Positions 13,475-15,625 of a stretch of DNA of 15,625 nt are shown here, piece after piece. Each line of letters begins with the position of its first letter. Within the stretch, counting starts at the first letter, position 1. The translations under genes were made by a program, and so were the position numbers. The notes beneath the pieces were generated by a model that searched no databases, had not been told where the DNA came from, and was given only the letters and a program-made list of their open reading frames with translations. This stretch comes from Burkholderiaceae bacterium (GTDB lineage: Bacteria > Pseudomonadota > Gammaproteobacteria > Burkholderiales > Burkholderiaceae_E): NCBI GenBank assembly GCA_023258775.1, contig JALQWJ010000010.1, positions 1 through 15,625 of the forward strand, in the 5' to 3' direction.

Positions 13475-14227
13475 ATGAAAAAGACCAAGCAACAAGCTGC
13501 TAATTTGGATCGTCCTCAGCAAGAGCATTTAGATGCAAAGACCTTGAAGCTGTTACAAGGTTTCGATACGCCTACGATTTGTAATGCACTTGAGATCATC
13601 ACGCCCGAGAGACGTTTGCATGGTTATACCGTTGAACCTTTGAGCTGCATTTATCCCGCGCTACCGCCCATGGTGGGCTACGCGCGAACATGCACCATTC
13701 GCTCGGTTGAACCCTCGCAACGAAGTGCCGCTGATGATCGGGAGACGAGGGTCAATTGGTATCGCTATGTCGATGAGGGTGGACCCAAGCCGAGTGTCGT
13801 GGTGATGCAAGACATTGACGGTGCGCGCGCAGGCTATGGTTCTTTTTGGGGCGAGGTTAATTCGCATGTTCACCGGGGGCTCGGAGCGCTTGGGGTGATT
13901 ACTAACGGCTGCATTCGGGATGTACCGATGAACGCCAAAGGCTTTCAAATGCTCGCAGGCAGCGTCAAGCCAAGCCACGCCCACGTTCATGTGGTTGAGA
14001 TCGGCCCTGCTGTGAATGTCTGCGGTATGTCGGTTCGGTCTGGCGATTTAATCCACGCCGATATGCACGGCGCGGTGGTGATTCCGCAGCACGCCGCAGG
14101 CCAAATTGCGAGCGCGGTGAAGCTTTTAACACAGCGTGAAGCAGTGATTATCGGAGCCTCAAAACGCAAGGGTTTTAATTGGCAGGTGCTCAGGGATGCC
14201 TTGAAGGAGGCCGCCGACATCCACTGA
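13475..14227 (+). CDS. RraA-family aldolase/decarboxylase-like protein
   Basis: From the ATG at 13475 the product is 250 residues, in the RraA / HMG-CHA aldolase family (also annotated as demethylmenaquinone methyltransferase-like). Visible blocks are GFDTPTICNALE (29-40), MVGYARTCTIRS, VVVMQDIDGARAGYGSFWGEVNSH, the catalytic-loop ALGVITNGCIRDV with R148 and D149, and SGDLIHADMHGAVVIP (189-204). In the aldolases the Arg-Asp pair and the GE motif bind substrate and divalent metal, and the enzymes cleave 4-hydroxy-4-methyl- or 4-carboxy-2-oxoadipate-type acids and decarboxylate oxaloacetate. RraA regulators of RNase E are shorter, so an enzyme is favoured. An in-frame GTG at 13427 would add 16 residues but lacks a ribosome site; AAGG lies 11 bases before the ATG. 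It is last in the tct operon, suggesting it acts on the imported acid. Confidence 0.87.
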   Translation: MKKTKQQAANLDRPQQEHLDAKTLKLLQGFDTPTICNALEIITPERRLHGYTVEPLSCIYPALPPMVGYARTCTIRSVEPSQRSAADDRETRVNWYRYVDEGGPKPSVVVMQDIDGARAGYGSFWGEVNSHVHRGLGALGVITNGCIRDVPMNAKGFQMLAGSVKPSHAHVHVVEIGPAVNVCGMSVRSGDLIHADMHGAVVIPQHAAGQIASAVKLLTQREAVIIGASKRKGFNWQVLRDALKEAADIH

Positions 14228-14263
14228 CCGAAGAACTCGAACCTAGAGGCGATGTGATGCAAC

Positions 14264-15109
14264 TCATGATTTTCGTTTTCTATTGAGGAACTCGCCCATA
14301 AAATGCTTGGGTTCGTCTGTTTCAAAAGCATTGGCGAACTCGCCAATGCTTTGTTCGATAGACTGCCTGAGCGTTTGATCCTGCCAGGCATGCATTAAGC
14401 GCTTTTGCTGCCGAAGCACAGACTGCCCCATGCTTGCAAGGCTTAATGCGCGCTTCCAAATCATTGCATCGAGTTGATCTTCTTCGTAAAGTTCGTGGAT
14501 AAGACCCCATCCAAGGGCGGTCTTGGCGTCGATCAGCTCACCTGTTAGCAACATCCATGTGCTTCGAGCCTGGCCAATGAGTCTGGGTAAAAGGCTTGCA
14601 TGGATCACCGAAGGAATGCCTACCTTTACTTCGGGCATACCAAGTAGTGCTTCGTGGCCTGCAATGCGAAGGTCACAGGCCATCGCGAGCTCGAGCCCGC
14701 CACCGAGGCAGTAGCCAGCAAGTCTTGCGATGACCGGCCCTGGAAAGTGATAACAAGCGTCACACAGATCACGAAGACTGCTTATAAAGATCTTTGCACT
14801 TTGCGGGTCCAGTGCGTGCATATCGTGAATGTCTGCACCGCCAATCAAGGCACGCTCGCCCTGACCGCGAAGTATCAGAACCTTGATCTCGGGCTTTTGA
14901 GCAAGCGCATCTATCGTCGTAGATATTTGACTGATCGCGACGCGATCGAGGATGTTGAGCGACCCGCGACCTCGCATGGTCAGGATGCCAATACCATGCT
15001 CATCGAGTTCAAAGCTGCTCGAGTCGTTTGCACTCACATGGGAGAATGTCTGGCTAGGTGCGGTATGTTGAGTCATTGGTTTCATAACGAGGTGCTTTGT
15101 TGCTTGCAT
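14264..15109 (-). CDS. Enoyl-CoA hydratase/isomerase family protein
   Basis: A crotonase-family protein, 281 residues at its longest. Oxyanion-hole segments are IGGADIHDM (89-97) and GYCLGGGLELAMACDLRI (132-149). E140 and E160 (GMPEVKVGIPS) align with the two catalytic glutamates of enoyl-CoA hydratase, so water addition to an enoyl-CoA is plausible, although the usual GAGGTQRL after E160 is replaced by SVIHASLLPRL, so substrate may differ. C-terminal RKS follows a short helical tail. The start is uncertain: ATGs exist at 15109, 15085 and 15076, none with a strong ribosome site, and the first overlaps the divergent LysE-family gene by ten bases, so a later start is more likely. It faces the RraA-like gene, with 36 bases between their stops and no clear terminator. 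Pathway unknown. Confidence 0.88.
   Translation of the reverse strand: MQATKHLVMKPMTQHTAPSQTFSHVSANDSSSFELDEHGIGILTMRGRGSLNILDRVAISQISTTIDALAQKPEIKVLILRGQGERALIGGADIHDMHALDPQSAKIFISSLRDLCDACYHFPGPVIARLAGYCLGGGLELAMACDLRIAGHEALLGMPEVKVGIPSVIHASLLPRLIGQARSTWMLLTGELIDAKTALGWGLIHELYEEDQLDAMIWKRALSLASMGQSVLRQQKRLMHAWQDQTLRQSIEQSIGEFANAFETDEPKHFMGEFLNRKRKS
15089..15092 (+). promoter_or_regulatory. Ribosome binding site selecting the TTG start of the LysE-family gene
   Basis: GAGG lies seven bases before the TTG at 15100, and only four before the TTG at 15097. A stop codon at 15085-15087 in the same frame closes any upstream extension. Confidence 0.5.
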
Positions 15110-15625
15110 TGATTGCTCAGTTTGGTGTTCGTGATTATCAGGCCTTTGTGATTGCGGTGATTGTTTTCTTGCTGGTGCCCGGTCCAGGAAACCTGGCGCT
15201 CATTACTTCAACAAGTCTTGCGGGTTTGCGCGGCGGGCTTGCCGCCACGCTCGGTGTGATTGTCGGCGATCAATGCCTGATCGCGCTTGCGATGGCGGGC
15301 ATGGCGGCGGTACTGCTCGCTTATCCGGCAGCTTTTCATCTTTTACAGTGGCTTGGGGCTGCCTACTTAATGTGGCTTGGCGGGAGCATGCTTTTTGCGA
15401 AGTCAGGTGCAAAGCCGATCATTGAGATCCGGCCTGGCGCCTATTTCCGACAGGCCTGGCTAATTACTGTTTTTAATCCAAAGGCAATTGTCTTTTATAT
15501 GGCTTTTTTTCCAATCTTTATTCAGTCGGATCATTCGCAGGCCTGGATCGGTTTAGGCTTGCTGGCGATAACGGTTGCCTGCCTCACCTTGCTCTATGGG
15601 CTTTGCTTATCGCTGATCGTGATTC
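15100..15625 (+). CDS. LysE-family exporter, N-terminal 175 residues (cut by window edge)
   Basis: Starting at TTG 15100 the frame stays open to the window edge for 175 codons, out of roughly 205-210 usual for the family. It begins MLALIAQFGVRDYQAF, then a first helix ending in FLLVPGPGNLALITST, the conserved PGPGN of LysE/RhtB exporters. GLRGGLAATLGVIVGDQ, LGAAYLMWLGGSM and TVFNPKAIVFYMAFFPIF are further family blocks. These are inner-membrane exporters of amino acids or homoserine lactone-type compounds driven by proton exchange; the exported compound cannot be told. No ATG lies near the start, so the TTG is chosen from the family N-terminus and its ribosome site. It diverges from the enoyl-CoA hydratase gene, whose longest form would overlap its first codons. 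Confidence 0.9.
   Translation, partial: MLALIAQFGVRDYQAFVIAVIVFLLVPGPGNLALITSTSLAGLRGGLAATLGVIVGDQCLIALAMAGMAAVLLAYPAAFHLLQWLGAAYLMWLGGSMLFAKSGAKPIIEIRPGAYFRQAWLITVFNPKAIVFYMAFFPIFIQSDHSQAWIGLGLLAITVACLTLLYGLCLSLIVI

Noticed and set aside
14654..15112. Plus-strand ORF of 152 codons opposite the enoyl-CoA hydratase
   Set aside because: The hydratase frame carries conserved catalytic motifs over the same bases; the plus ORF shows none.

Overview
The window looks like accessory chromosomal DNA from a betaproteobacterium, most likely Burkholderiales (an Alcaligenaceae/Burkholderiaceae-type heterotroph). The main reason is two Bug-type periplasmic receptors plus a complete tripartite tricarboxylate transporter (TTT, TctCBA) operon, together with AtuA/DUF1446, a DmlA/TtuC-type dehydrogenase, RraA-like and DUF455 genes. 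Base composition looks close to balanced (about half G+C by eye, not computed). Non-ATG starts are frequent. No rRNA, tRNA, insertion sequence, integrase or CRISPR array was seen, and no gene-free stretch exceeds 300 bases.

Layout, left to right. (1) Bases 1-2400, minus strand: a likely operon of tartrate/D-malate dehydrogenase, then an MFS permease, then the first 27 codons of a sulfatase that runs off the left edge. (2) A 172-base divergent region, then an AtuA-family protein (TTG start) and its separately encoded small ferredoxin-fold partner on the plus strand. A 31-codon ORF that overlaps the AtuA start by 4 bases may be a leader. (3) Minus strand: a cyclophilin-type peptidyl-prolyl isomerase lipoprotein with an extra N-terminal domain. 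(4) Plus strand 5443-9746: an orphan Bug receptor with a Tat-like signal, an OxyR-like LysR regulator with both redox cysteines, a tungstate-type ABC permease and ATPase with no tupA, and a DUF455 ferritin-like protein. (5) A convergent NIPSNAP-family gene whose stop codon overlaps that of DUF455. (6) An intergenic region of about 277 bases with two families of short tandem repeats and several small hairpins. (7) Plus strand 10362-14227: tctC-tctB-tctA-RraA-like. (8) Minus strand: an enoyl-CoA hydratase/isomerase, divergent from a LysE-family exporter truncated by the right edge.

Taken together the region reads as a carboxylic-acid catabolism and uptake island. Receptors and permeases import organic acids. 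A beta-decarboxylating hydroxyacid dehydrogenase, AtuA, an RraA-type aldolase/decarboxylase and a crotonase would process hydroxy-acid or acyl-CoA intermediates. The OxyR/TupBC/DUF455 block is a separate module, possibly linking redox state and oxyanion uptake. Substrates cannot be read from the sequence. All families are known; the novelty, if any, lies in the gene combinations, the receptor-less TupBC unit, the tandem-repeat region upstream of tctC, and the short coupled ORF before AtuA.
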